Assembly: GCA_900258555.1 (NCBI GenBank) | Contig: LT984854.1 | Span: 818,856-873,210 of the forward strand | Direction: 5' to 3' | Length of the DNA: 54,355 bases | From: an uncultured Desulfobacterium sp. | GTDB taxonomy: Bacteria; Desulfobacterota; DSM-4660; Desulfatiglandales; Desulfatiglandaceae | Shown here: positions 7,286 through 16,175 of the stretch, piece by piece | Layout: every line of letters starts with the position of its first letter | Numbering within the stretch: position 1 is the stretch's first letter | Translations under genes and position numbers: made by a program | The notes under the pieces: generated by a model | What the model was told of the DNA's origin: nothing | The model's database searches: none | What the model saw: only the letters and a program-made list of their open reading frames with translations

Positions 7286-8821
7286 ATGACGAAGATATTG
7301 GCGATTGACGATAAGAAGGACAACCTGATAGTAATCTCAGCTCTATTAAAAAACCTCATTTCCCAGTGTGTTGTTATTACCGCTCAAACCGGTGCCTTGG
7401 GGATAAAGAAGGCGGAAGATGAACAGCCGGATGTAATCCTTTTGGATGTCAGGATGCCTGAGATGAACGGCTATGATGTGTGTAGATATCTCAAATCCAA
7501 TGAAGGCACAAGGCACATCCCCGTGATCATGCTGACAGCAGTGGAAAAAACTTCTTCAAACCGCGTAAGGGGACTTGAAAGCGGGGCTGACGCCTTTATG
7601 ACCAAGCCGATCGATGAAACAGAGCTGATCGCCCAGGTCAAGGTCGCTTTGAGGATAAAGGCTGCGGAAGATCAGTTGCGCAAGGAAAAGGCGGCCCTGG
7701 AATCCGTGGTCGAGGAAAGGACAAGAGAGCTTAGCAAGAGCGAAAGGCGTTTCAGGACCCTTGTTGAAAATTCCCTTACAGGCATCTCTATAATACAAGA
7801 CAATATTGTAGTATACCAGAATCCGGAGCAGGAAAATCTCTTCGGCCCCTTGCCCAGGACCCCGAAATTTATAGATATAAACGGTATTCATCCGGATGAT
7901 GTCAAAAAGGTGGAGGACTTCTACAGCAGGGTTGTATCACGTGAAGAGAGGACAATTGAGACCGATTTCAGATTCTATCCGCAGCGTGGTACTGAAACCG
8001 GCGCCAAGATGCGATGGGTGCTTTGCAGGGCGAATTTAATAGAATTTCAGGCCAAAGAGGCGATACTGATCAACACCATGGATATCACAAGGACTAAAGA
8101 GCTTGAGCATATGCTGAGGATACAGGACAAGATGACCTCTCTCGGACGTGTGGCAACGGGCATCGCACATGAGATAAGGAATCCCCTTTCAGGCATCAAT
8201 ATTTATTTGAACACGCTGGAGAAGCTTTTTCAAAGAGGGGGAGATCCGGAAAAGATCAGGGGCATACTTGAGCACATCCAGTCCGCATCAAGAAAGATAG
8301 AGACCGTTATAAAAAGGGTCATGGACTTTTCAACACCCAGCGCGCCGCAGTTTGTCTTGAAAAACATAAACAAGTCCGTCGAGGATGCGATCTCTCTATC
8401 ATCCGTCTCCCTGAGAAAGAGGAGGATCAGGATAGAAAAGCTCCTTGATGACAATATGCCGGAATGCTACATTGACCCCCAGTTAATGGAGCAGGTGATA
8501 TTGAATCTGATCACCAATGCCGCCGAATCCATGAAGGAGGCTGATGGGGAAAACAGGATAGAGATAACCTCGTCTTTTGAAAACGACCATATTATTATAT
8601 GTGTCTCTGATTCGGGCCCAGGTGTTCCGGGTGAGATCAGAGACAAGATATTTGATCCATTTTACACTACAAAGAGCGGCAGTACCGGCATCGGACTGAG
8701 CTTGTGCCACAGGATCGTAGCGGATCACGGCGGCGAGCTGGATCTTACAACCAGTCAATGGGCCGGAGCACGGTTCATGATCAGGATACCGGTCAGGAAG
8801 GACCATCAGCAAGATGATTAA
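7286..8821 (+). CDS. Receiver-PAS-histidine kinase (soluble)
   Basis: 511 aa from the ATG at 7286, which has AGAGGAA 5 nt upstream; an upstream in-frame start at 7229 inside the previous gene has no such site. Domains: receiver (residues ~3-120, phospho-Asp D54 in LLDVRMPEMNGYD), coiled linker ~125-150, PAS ~155-265, HisKA with GIAHEIRNPLSG (phospho-His H295), HATPase_c with NLITNAAESM and DSGPGVP. No membrane segment. The combination of an N-terminal receiver and an NtrB-like kinase core suggests it takes phosphate from the hybrid kinase upstream and passes it to the NtrC-type regulator, whose gene overlaps its last 8 bases. Confidence 0.9.
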   Translation: MTKILAIDDKKDNLIVISALLKNLISQCVVITAQTGALGIKKAEDEQPDVILLDVRMPEMNGYDVCRYLKSNEGTRHIPVIMLTAVEKTSSNRVRGLESGADAFMTKPIDETELIAQVKVALRIKAAEDQLRKEKAALESVVEERTRELSKSERRFRTLVENSLTGISIIQDNIVVYQNPEQENLFGPLPRTPKFIDINGIHPDDVKKVEDFYSRVVSREERTIETDFRFYPQRGTETGAKMRWVLCRANLIEFQAKEAILINTMDITRTKELEHMLRIQDKMTSLGRVATGIAHEIRNPLSGINIYLNTLEKLFQRGGDPEKIRGILEHIQSASRKIETVIKRVMDFSTPSAPQFVLKNINKSVEDAISLSSVSLRKRRIRIEKLLDDNMPECYIDPQLMEQVILNLITNAAESMKEADGENRIEITSSFENDHIIICVSDSGPGVPGEIRDKIFDPFYTTKSGSTGIGLSLCHRIVADHGGELDLTTSQWAGARFMIRIPVRKDHQQDD

Positions 8822-10202
8822 ATACACCATATTTGTTGTTGATGATGAAGAGACTATCAGGGAAGGCGTCACCATGGCCCTGGAGGGGACATACCGCATT
8901 TCCGCCTTTTCAACGGCTGAGGCTGCGATCAAGGCGTTTAAAAAAGAGGCCCCGGATCTGGTGCTGCTGGATATAGGTCTTCCCGGCATGGACGGCGTTC
9001 AGGCCCTGCGCGAGATCAAAAATATACAGCCGGAGGCGCTCGTCATCATGATCACCGCATTTGAAGACGCCAAGACCGTGATATCTGCAATGAAGCTCGG
9101 GGCCTATGATTACGTAATAAAACCCATCCATATGGACGGACTTGATGTGACAATCCGCAATGCCCTGGATACCATCAGGCTCAGAAAGGAGGTCCATTCT
9201 CTACAGGAGCATTATCTGAAGGAAAATCTGCCGTGCTTTATCGCCGAGAGTAACGCTATTCAGGATGTGATGGAATTCATTTCCCTGGTGGCCAAGAGCC
9301 CTGACACGCCTATTCTCATTCACGGCGAGACAGGAACAGGAAAGGAGTTGATCGCAAGCGCAATACATTACAGGAGCCCCAATTTTAAAGGGCCATTGGT
9401 CACAGTCAATTGCGCATCAATCCCAAAGGACCTTGTTGAAAGCGAAATGTTCGGCTATGAAAAGGGGGCGTTCAGCGGGGCAAACCTTTCCGGAAAAAGG
9501 GGGCTTGTAGAGGAGGCGGCGGACGGAACGCTCTTTCTTGACGAGGTGGGAGACCTAAGCCAGGAGGCCCAAGCAAAGCTCCTGAGGTTTCTTGAAGAGG
9601 GGGAGTTTTACAGGATAGGGGGAACAAAGAAGATCCACATAAAGACCAGGGTGGTATCTGCGACAAACAAGAACCTGGATGCCATGATCGCTGAGGGTCT
9701 CTTTAGAAAAGATCTCTACTTCCGGCTGGGGGTCATAAAGGTGGATATCCCATCGCTGAATGAACGCAAGGAAGACATAATCCCCATTGCCAGGCACTTT
9801 TTGTATGAGTTCGGAAAAAAATTCAATAAAAAGATGGCGAAAATTACCCCCCAGGCAGAAACGGCGCTTTATGAGCACAATTGGACCGGCAATGTCCGGG
9901 AGTTGAGGAACCTTATTGAAAGGGCGGTGCTGATCTCCAGGGGTCAGGAGTTGACAGTGGATGAGCTGGGCATAAGGTCAGGGACCACATTTAAGGCGAC
10001 AGGGAATCTCAGCTCTGAAAGGGGCATGCCCCGGCTCACCCCTGAAGGCATGGATATTGTTAATATACTTGATTCCTATGAACGACATTACATAAGCGAG
10101 GCCTTGCGGATGTCGGGCGGCAACGAAAGTCAGGCAGCTAAACTCCTGAACATGAACCACCACACCTTCAGGTATCGAAGGAAAAAACTTGAGCTGAAGT
10201 AG
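8814..10202 (+). CDS. NtrC-family sigma-54-dependent response regulator
   Basis: 462 aa. Receiver (residues ~4-120, D53 in LLDIGLPGMDG), AAA+ sigma-54 activation domain (~140-380) with Walker A GETGTGKE (~171-178), the sigma-54 contact loop as GAFSGA (~218-223) instead of the usual GAFTGA, Walker B TLFLDEVGD and the sensor/arginine-finger segment LYFRLGV. A Fis-type HTH sits at the C terminus (NESQAAKLLNMNHHTFRYR). It activates sigma-54 promoters when phosphorylated. The overlap ATGATTAA with the kinase gene indicates translational coupling. Targets are not visible in the window. Confidence 0.92.
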   Translation: MIKYTIFVVDDEETIREGVTMALEGTYRISAFSTAEAAIKAFKKEAPDLVLLDIGLPGMDGVQALREIKNIQPEALVIMITAFEDAKTVISAMKLGAYDYVIKPIHMDGLDVTIRNALDTIRLRKEVHSLQEHYLKENLPCFIAESNAIQDVMEFISLVAKSPDTPILIHGETGTGKELIASAIHYRSPNFKGPLVTVNCASIPKDLVESEMFGYEKGAFSGANLSGKRGLVEEAADGTLFLDEVGDLSQEAQAKLLRFLEEGEFYRIGGTKKIHIKTRVVSATNKNLDAMIAEGLFRKDLYFRLGVIKVDIPSLNERKEDIIPIARHFLYEFGKKFNKKMAKITPQAETALYEHNWTGNVRELRNLIERAVLISRGQELTVDELGIRSGTTFKATGNLSSERGMPRLTPEGMDIVNILDSYERHYISEALRMSGGNESQAAKLLNMNHHTFRYRRKKLELK

Positions 10203-10235
10203 AAGAAGGGTTAAGAATATCATAATACCTGAGAT

Positions 10236-10269
10236 CTTGATGAATTGGCAAAAAGTCGAATTCATCAGG
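10236..10269 (+). terminator. Weak hairpin after the NtrC-type regulator
   Basis: CTTGATGAATT (10236-10246) pairs with AATTCATCAGG (10259-10269) at 10 of 11 positions around a 12-nt loop and is followed by only four T. It would be a weak terminator for the kinase operon. Confidence 0.35.
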
Positions 10270-10353
10270 TTTTAGGTTTTAAGTGTTACGTGTTAGGTCG
10301 CATTTGACATGTGAACCTCATTACTTAAAACCTAACATTTAAAACTTAAAACT
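10268..10353. repeat. Degenerate inverted repeat (TTTTAAGTTTTAGG-type)
   Basis: 10268-10298 holds GGTTTTAGGTTTTAAGTGTT and related words. 10323-10353 holds the complementary words (TAAAACCTAACATTTAAAAC), with 24 bp between. The gap 10203-10381 contains no gene. It is the same style as the repeats at 4046 and 28565: inverted arms made of near-repeating short words. Confidence 0.5.
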
Positions 10354-10381
10354 GAGTAATTCAAAAAGGGCAGGAGTTACA

Positions 10382-11863
10382 ATGACAAGTTCACGGTCAT
10401 CCAGACCCTCCAGCGGTGAAAATTGCAGTCAAACGGCCGGCGAGCCTACTACGAATTGTCCAACGGACGATGAGGTCGTGGTGGAACGATTGATTGAACA
10501 GGTCAATTACGGCGGCACTGACCACCAGCGTGAACCCCCGGAAAGAAGGCAGTACGTCAACCTTGATCCCAGTGTCTCAGGTGGCCCCCATTATGACTAT
10601 GGCCGGGTAATATATCTGAGGGCTAAACTCAGGTGGAGGTCGGGCGATCAGACCCGGTCTTTGGAAGGCAAGCGGGTCTACTGGCAGGTGGAGCCATACC
10701 AAACCAACCGGACCGACCTTGCAAGGAGTATCAAGCATGGAATAGACAGTGCGGGGGCAAGGGGTACTGCAAGAGAAAGGACAGAGGCCAATAGAGAAGG
10801 CTGGACCCGCGTGGTTCCAATATACCTGTCCAATTACGGTGATGACAAGTTCAAGGTCAGGGCCACGGAGAGCAACAATTACATGGGAGGCATGCTCTCC
10901 CGCCTGTTTAATGTATGGAAAAAGCTTTACTACACTTTGGGGTGCATGAACCGTCATGATACAGGTAACTATTCCGACCGGGTAACTGAGGCCACAGTTG
11001 TAAGTGAGTACCAAAATTCATTTATCGAGCTTGAGCGCGTCGGCGAGCAGTCAACCCTGACACACCAGTTGCTGGTGGAGAAGGATCAAATTAACACCTG
11101 GGCCAGCGCCAATCTTCCTGCTGCTGCGCCGCGCACAATGAATTTCGCCTTGATTGACACCCTGGCCAAGGGGGCCCCGATAGATTTCACCAGGGAGATT
11201 GATCCACCATCCAACAGCCACTCCATAACCTATAGCTCGGGCTCGTACGCCTTTGACCTGTCCGCGCAGAACAGATGGCTGACCAGCGCCCAGTATTACG
11301 ATAAACGGCAACCTGCCGCATCCAGGACAATGCATACACTGCCGAACAACTGTGTTACGCTCACCCTGTCCGGCTTGGATTACAACCTGACCGTTGATGT
11401 CTCTTCGATCGCTACCGATGAGTTGCCGTTAAATCAGATACATGTAATATTGAACCTGAAAAAGAGGGATTTTCTCTCAGGGTGTTCAAGCGGTCCTGTA
11501 ACGATTGTCGCCATGCGCTGGCGTGAACGCAATTACAGCGGCAGTGAAGGGGATGCTACACTGCACACCATGATGCATGAGTCAGGGCACTTTCTTGGTG
11601 TTGCGCCCAAAAAACTGCCGGATGAGTCCCAATCAGACAACCCGTACTATTATGATGAAGGCTCACTAGGGGTGGGTGTGGGACCCCACTGCAGCAAAAA
11701 TGTAGAGAACCCTGCCACTGTAGCCGAGTTACCCGCGACACCCGAATGCATTATGTATCACGAATTTAGATTGACCATGCACTTTTGCGACAAATGCTCT
11801 GAGTCGTTGCGCGGCAGGGACCTTTCCAGCCCGAGTGTGAACGGAAGATCAGCAGGTTATTGA
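10382..11863 (+). CDS. Putative metzincin-like zinc metalloprotease without signal peptide (effector-like)
   Basis: 493 aa. The start is the ATG at 10382 after GGGCAGGAG. The N terminus is polar and Ser-rich and has no signal peptide or membrane segment. Residues ~35-180 resemble a beta-rich domain (YVNLDP, GRVIYLRAKLRW, VRATESNNYMGG). The C-terminal third holds a zinc motif TMMHESGHFLG (H399, E400, H403). A GVGPHC segment could give the third ligand, and CIMYHEF...HFCDKC looks like the metzincin Met-turn followed by a Cys pair. From memory, this layout occurs in proteins encoded beside VgrG/PAAR genes of type VI secretion systems. The partner gene at 12899 supports that, but no secretion genes are in the window. 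Protease call moderate; effector role is inference. Confidence 0.55.
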   Translation: MTSSRSSRPSSGENCSQTAGEPTTNCPTDDEVVVERLIEQVNYGGTDHQREPPERRQYVNLDPSVSGGPHYDYGRVIYLRAKLRWRSGDQTRSLEGKRVYWQVEPYQTNRTDLARSIKHGIDSAGARGTARERTEANREGWTRVVPIYLSNYGDDKFKVRATESNNYMGGMLSRLFNVWKKLYYTLGCMNRHDTGNYSDRVTEATVVSEYQNSFIELERVGEQSTLTHQLLVEKDQINTWASANLPAAAPRTMNFALIDTLAKGAPIDFTREIDPPSNSHSITYSSGSYAFDLSAQNRWLTSAQYYDKRQPAASRTMHTLPNNCVTLTLSGLDYNLTVDVSSIATDELPLNQIHVILNLKKRDFLSGCSSGPVTIVAMRWRERNYSGSEGDATLHTMMHESGHFLGVAPKKLPDESQSDNPYYYDEGSLGVGVGPHCSKNVENPATVAELPATPECIMYHEFRLTMHFCDKCSESLRGRDLSSPSVNGRSAGY

Positions 11864-11879
11864 CATGCATGGATGACCG

Positions 11880-12857
11880 ATGTGGTTTCATTTTTTAAAA
11901 ATTATATCCAATAGGACGTGGTCGTTTATTGCCCTGTTCCTTTTTTTCGCCTGTCTTATTCAACAGGCACAGGCATTATCATCTTCACCGGAGGTAGCCA
12001 TGTCAACTGTTTCAGCTATCAATGTCCCCGAGACCGTGTGGTACAGCCAGATGCCTCAATCACCGCCGAAACCTGAGCCGCCAGGCCTGGCGTTCCGGAT
12101 AGCAGATGCTGTTTCGGAATCAGGGGCAACCATTGCCCTTTTGGCTGCGTACCATCTGGGCACCCCATATCTGGAGTATTATGGAGGGCAGATTTCCCGG
12201 GCTATACATGTCGTCGCCGTTAATCTGAAAAACGGCCATGTTTATCACTCAGATTTAAACGGCCCGGATCATCCGCCGATCATGATCGAAGCGACTGATG
12301 AAGACATGGCGTCTGCGCCGCCAGGGTCTTCCTCCGAATCGGCCTTCTTCAATGCGGATTTGCCGGTCCTGCTGGGATTGCCCAAGGAGGCCGAGAGCTA
12401 CAAGGTGTTTTTGTGGCTGGATGATATCATCAGCAACATTGAAACCATCAAAGTTCCGGAAAACTCCGCCAGGGGAAAAGGCAGACCGGTAAAAAGAATC
12501 GCCATCAGGAATATGCCCTTTGCTGCCGACCCGACAGCACCAACGAGCAGACCAGATGCCGTTACATTGATTCAGACCGAAAAATCAGGAGATAAACTGT
12601 TAAACGCATCCTGGTTTCCTACCCCGGTCAGACACCCGGAGCAACCGGTATTGTGGCTGCTCGCAACCGGTCATCGGGACCGTAGTTTTGGCTGGCTGTC
12701 TGTGAATGCAAATGAAATACCCAAGGGCCTGAGCCCGGTTACTTTCAGCCTGAAGATTCAAGATCTCATAAAAACCACAGGAGTTAAACAGAAGATATTT
12801 GCCGTGTTGATATCGGCGGGTTCAGTTTCAGATATCCTCGTGTTGCAGGCGCCATAA
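11880..12857 (+). CDS. Exported protein of unknown function
   Basis: 325 aa. Residues ~1-33 form a signal peptide (hydrophobic run SFIALFLFFACLIQ, cut after AQA), so the protein is periplasmic or surface-exposed. It could also be a lipoprotein, because the run ends in FACLIQ. The mature part has no motif I recognise; the second half (LLNASWFPTPVRHPEQPVLWLLATGH) looks beta-rich. It lies 16 bp after the metzincin-like gene and 41 bp before the duplicated-domain gene, so the three are probably one operon. It could be an immunity or anchoring protein for the protease, which is speculation from position only. Confidence 0.6.
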   Translation: MWFHFLKIISNRTWSFIALFLFFACLIQQAQALSSSPEVAMSTVSAINVPETVWYSQMPQSPPKPEPPGLAFRIADAVSESGATIALLAAYHLGTPYLEYYGGQISRAIHVVAVNLKNGHVYHSDLNGPDHPPIMIEATDEDMASAPPGSSSESAFFNADLPVLLGLPKEAESYKVFLWLDDIISNIETIKVPENSARGKGRPVKRIAIRNMPFAADPTAPTSRPDAVTLIQTEKSGDKLLNASWFPTPVRHPEQPVLWLLATGHRDRSFGWLSVNANEIPKGLSPVTFSLKIQDLIKTTGVKQKIFAVLISAGSVSDILVLQAP

Positions 12858-12898
12858 AATAAATGGTCACCCAATAGGTGAAAAGATTTGGTCAATCT

Positions 12899-13660
12899 AT
12901 GTTAAGAATCAAGAGTGAACAGATGAAGGCCCTGGAAGCGGCCGCCATGAAACATTTTGAGGATGAAATGCTTGAACACATGGCTGTATTCGCGCCCAGG
13001 CTATATGAGATTCATGGCGACAAAATTTTTCGGGAGGTTATCAGGCTTGGCATCCAACGGGCTAAGACATATAGATTTACAATGCGAGGGCCTGTTCAGT
13101 TTTATATTGAGACAATGTTCACCCTGGGCTGCGATTTTGACAGCGATCCCCAGTATCCGTGGTGCAGGGAAATTCTGGAGGATGTCGAGACCCAGGATGA
13201 ACTGGTCAGGGCTGATCATCTGTTTGATGTGATCAATGACTATCTTGACGCTGCAGTGGGAGTTGACAGCCGGTACGTGGTGATCGCACTGCAGCGACTT
13301 AATAATATCGGCCCTGATATACTCAATATGATCACCGCTGACAGCAAGGGATCTTTACTGGCCGGACTAAAAGAGTTTTACCCGGAGAAGACCCATATTG
13401 TCGGGAAGAAGGCTCTGTCACGGTTGATCGAGGAGGGATTTGCTGTTGCAAAGAAACACGGAATAGATAGTAACAAAGGCTCTGCACTTATTTCAATTTT
13501 AATGTTCATGTTTGGGCATGGCGTCATTGATGATCCGTTGTATCCGTGGATAAGAAACACACTTGAAGATCCTTCCATAGCTGATCAGGAAAGCAGAGCA
13601 GATAAACTTGCATTCAAGACCATGACCTACGCCCGCGCTGTAACGGAATATCTCTCGTAA
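12899..13660 (+). CDS. Duplicated small-domain protein resembling type VI-associated proteins
   Basis: 253 aa from the ATG at 12899; a GTG at 12878 would add seven residues, but neither start has a strong ribosome-binding site. I chose 12899 because relatives recalled from memory begin MLRIRxEQM. Two repeats are visible. The first (residues ~40-130) contains IRLGIQRAKTYRF and DPQYPWCREILED; the second (~165-250) contains IEEGFAVAKKHGI and DPLYPWIRNTLED, each followed by RADxL. Both are predicted helical. Single-copy relatives occur beside effector genes in type VI clusters. No catalytic motif is evident; a chaperone, adaptor or immunity role is possible. Confidence 0.55.
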   Translation: MLRIKSEQMKALEAAAMKHFEDEMLEHMAVFAPRLYEIHGDKIFREVIRLGIQRAKTYRFTMRGPVQFYIETMFTLGCDFDSDPQYPWCREILEDVETQDELVRADHLFDVINDYLDAAVGVDSRYVVIALQRLNNIGPDILNMITADSKGSLLAGLKEFYPEKTHIVGKKALSRLIEEGFAVAKKHGIDSNKGSALISILMFMFGHGVIDDPLYPWIRNTLEDPSIADQESRADKLAFKTMTYARAVTEYLS

Positions 13661-13730
13661 TGGGCTATGGGCAAGTTCAGGTTAAGTAGGCCACGCAATG
13701 GATTCGGTCTGAAAATCACATTCTTATAAT

Positions 13731-15665
13731 TCAGTCATTAATCGCTTTTGACATCAGATCTCCGATCATCTTGCTGAACCGGGATGGATTTTCAAGCTTG
13801 CCGCCTTCCCCTATTACGGCGATGTCAAACAGGAGGAGGAAGTAATCTTCCAGTCTGGGATCGTCCTTGTCTTTTTCAAATATGGTCTTTATCTTTTCAA
13901 AAACCGGGTGCTCCATGTTAAGCTCCAGCACCCTTTTTACCTCAGGGGGTTCCTGATCAGAGGCCTTTAGAATCTTTTCCATATAAGCGCTCATGTCATA
14001 GTCTTCTCCGGACAGACAGGAAACCGAGTCTTTCATCCTTGTAGAGGGTTTGACCTCCTTTATTTTGTCAACCAGGGTGGATTTTATGTGGTCAAATAAT
14101 TCTGAAAACTCATCCTTTTTCCTGTCGTCCGCCTTGTCCAGATCAAGATCACCTTTTTCCGCACTCTTCAGCTTCTTCCCTTTATATTCAGGCAAAGACT
14201 GTACGACCCATTCATCAACAGGGTCTGTCATCAACAGGACTTCATATCCCTTGTCCCTCAGTTGTTCCAGATGGGGGCTGTTGATCAACGTAGATATATT
14301 GTCCCCTGTAATATAATAAATAGCCTTTTGGTCGGACTTCATTGCTGTGACATAGTCGTTTAAAGAGGTATATATGCCGTCTGATCGGCTGGTCTTGTAT
14401 CTCAACAGATCCGCGATTTTATCACGATTTTCAAAGTCAGTATGAATACCAACTTTCAAAACCTGGCCGAATTCGCTGTAAAATTTTTCGTATTTCTCTT
14501 TGTCCATGGTATTGAAGAGGTCAAAGAGTTTTTTGACGATATTTTTCCTGATGTTTTTTACAAGGGTGTCCTGCTGAAGGATCTCTCTGCTGACGTTGAG
14601 GTTCAGATAAGGGGCATCCACGACACCATGCACAAAGCCTAAGTATTCAGGTATGAGTTCCTTGCAGTTGTCCATGATAAAGACGCGTTTACAATACAGA
14701 TTAATGCCGTGTCTACGCTCCGGGCGAAACAGGTCAAAAGGGGCCTTTGAAGGGATATACAAAAGCACGTGATATTCTGTTGTCCCCTCAAATTTCATAT
14801 GCAGATGTGTAAGAGGAGGGTTCCAGTCGTGACTGATATGTTGATAGAATTCCTTGTGCTCTTCCTCGGTAACCTCGTCTTTGTTTTTTGACCATATGGC
14901 CTTCATGGAGTTAAGGGTTTCTTCTCGTATCACCTTTCTCGTTGTCTTTCCGATTGTCTTGCCGTTTTTGTCCCTGATCTGCTCGTCGTCCGGGATCGGC
15001 TCTTCCTTTTCAACGTCCATCACTATGGGGTAACCGACAAAGTCGGAATGCCGTTTGACGATGCGGCGGATGGTCCATTCGTCGGTAAGGTCCTCCTCGT
15101 CCTTTTCCTGTTTTTTCAGTTTCAGAGTAATGGATGTACCCCGAGAGTCCTTTTCCGCTTCTTCTATGGTATAAGAACCATCACCTGAAGATTCCCATAG
15201 TACGGCCTTTTCAGAACCCACGGCGCGCGTGAGGATTGTGACCTCTTCGGCCACTATAAAAGAACTGTAAAAACCCACACCAAACTGGCCGATAAGCTCC
15301 GGGGGCAGGAGATCCTTTTTCTTTGACTTTTCAAGCGCTTCAAGAAAGGCTGCCGTACCGCTCTTTGCTATGGTGCCGATATTTTCCATCACTTCATCAT
15401 AAGTCATCCCGATGCCGTTATCAGACACCTCTATAGTGCGTTTTTTCTTGTCTGCTACGATCCTGATTTTGAATTCCGCATCTTGACCAAGTATCTCAGG
15501 ATCTGTCTGGGACTTAAAGCGAAGACGATCTATGGCGTCGGACGCATTAGAGATCAACTCCCTGAGGAAAATCTCTTTATTGGAATAAAGGGAATTAATA
15601 ATCAGATTTAATACTTGTTGCACCTCGGTTTTAAACTGGAAAGTCTCCCTCTTATCCTTCATCAC
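13731..15665 (-). CDS. htpG: Molecular chaperone HtpG (Hsp90)
   Basis: 644 aa, full length for bacterial Hsp90. GHKL ATPase motifs are all present: [13 protein letters not shown] (catalytic Glu and Mg-binding Asn), DNGIGMT, and [11 protein letters not shown] of the lid. The middle domain follows ([28 protein letters not shown] with the catalytic-loop Arg), then the C-terminal dimerisation domain. It stabilises client proteins in the cytosol in an ATP-dependent cycle. A GGAGG lies 11-14 nt upstream of two tandem ATG codons (15665 and 15662), so either may be used. It is alone on the minus strand, convergent with the duplicated-domain gene. Confidence 0.97.
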   Translation of the reverse strand: MMKDKRETFQFKTEVQQVLNLIINSLYSNKEIFLRELISNASDAIDRLRFKSQTDPEILGQDAEFKIRIVADKKKRTIEVSDNGIGMTYDEVMENIGTIAKSGTAAFLEALEKSKKKDLLPPELIGQFGVGFYSSFIVAEEVTILTRAVGSEKAVLWESSGDGSYTIEEAEKDSRGTSITLKLKKQEKDEEDLTDEWTIRRIVKRHSDFVGYPIVMDVEKEEPIPDDEQIRDKNGKTIGKTTRKVIREETLNSMKAIWSKNKDEVTEEEHKEFYQHISHDWNPPLTHLHMKFEGTTEYHVLLYIPSKAPFDLFRPERRHGINLYCKRVFIMDNCKELIPEYLGFVHGVVDAPYLNLNVSREILQQDTLVKNIRKNIVKKLFDLFNTMDKEKYEKFYSEFGQVLKVGIHTDFENRDKIADLLRYKTSRSDGIYTSLNDYVTAMKSDQKAIYYITGDNISTLINSPHLEQLRDKGYEVLLMTDPVDEWVVQSLPEYKGKKLKSAEKGDLDLDKADDRKKDEFSELFDHIKSTLVDKIKEVKPSTRMKDSVSCLSGEDYDMSAYMEKILKASDQEPPEVKRVLELNMEHPVFEKIKTIFEKDKDDPRLEDYFLLLFDIAVIGEGGKLENPSRFSKMIGDLMSKAIND

Positions 15666-15789
15666 TTTTCATGCCTCCTTCAAAGTGAGTCTAAAAAACC
15701 CTAAAGAAACCGTTATCATAAGATATAAAGATGAATACATATAATAATTAGATCTGATTTGGCAACCGACAAAATGTTCCAAGTTGAAA

Positions 15790-15808
15790 CTATAGTTATA
15801 AACTATAG
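15790..15808. promoter_or_regulatory. Inverted repeat, candidate operator upstream of htpG
   Basis: CTATAGTT-ATA-AACTATAG, 8-bp perfect arms with a 3-bp centre, 125 bp upstream of the htpG start. The size and symmetry suit a dimeric repressor. No matching known operator was recognised (it is not a CIRCE element). Confidence 0.35.
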
Positions 15809-15837
15809 ATTAAGGAATAGACTGTCTCACGATACAT

Positions 15838-15867
15838 CAATGTCTCATAAAATGACATGAGACATTG
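15838..15867. promoter_or_regulatory. Perfect 11-bp inverted repeat, candidate operator or hairpin
   Basis: CAATGTCTCAT and ATGAGACATTG flank 8 bp (AAAATGAC). An extra half-site-like TGTCTCA occurs just upstream (about 15823). No T-run follows, so a binding site or RNA hairpin is likelier than a terminator. Confidence 0.4.
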
Positions 15868-15991
15868 AGAAGATGATAAGTCAGTAAAAAAACGACTCTG
15901 ACCGACAGTTGGGTCCTTTCAATTTTTCCCGCAAACCGGGGCATCAGAATTTTTCCTGAAATATCAGGACATTTTTCAAAAAAAGGCTTGC

Positions 15992-16009
15992 TGATACAAA
16001 GGTGTATCA
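15992..16009. promoter_or_regulatory. Inverted repeat TGATACA-N4-TGTATCA
   Basis: Perfect 7-bp arms with a 4-bp centre, 167 bp upstream of the first gene of the oxygen-stress island. This is a candidate operator for that island; the regulator is unknown. Confidence 0.35.
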
Positions 16010-16175
16010 CATGTTGTAAAATTACCGAATTTGAACATAAAGGTATGGGAACTATTTCGGATAAGCCTTTGGAATTACATGCCATTAAATTATGTTCAGC
16101 ACGAACGTCTATTTGGCACAGAGCTTGATAATTAATAGCAGAAAATACCTAAGGAACCTTCGGAAGGGTCAGGAT

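Larger units (their letters stand above)
15666..16175. other. 510-bp gene-free region rich in inverted repeats
   Basis: Divergent spacer between htpG and the oxygen-stress island. I see no credible gene: an 82-codon minus frame here lacks a ribosome-binding site and any recognisable protein. Perfect inverted repeats are at 15790-15808 (CTATAGTT/AACTATAG), 15838-15867 (11-bp arms) and 15992-16009 (TGATACA/TGTATCA), plus a short CCTGA/TCAGG hairpin near 15958. It probably holds promoters and operators for both directions. Confidence 0.5.

Noticed and set aside
15837-16085. 82-codon minus-strand open frame in the htpG spacer
   Set aside because: No ribosome-binding site, no recognisable protein, and it runs through two strong inverted repeats.
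16114-16129. Sigma-54 promoter-like TTGGCAC-N5-TTGAT before the stress island
   Set aside because: The -24 part is good but the -12 element lacks the invariant GC, so it is probably chance.
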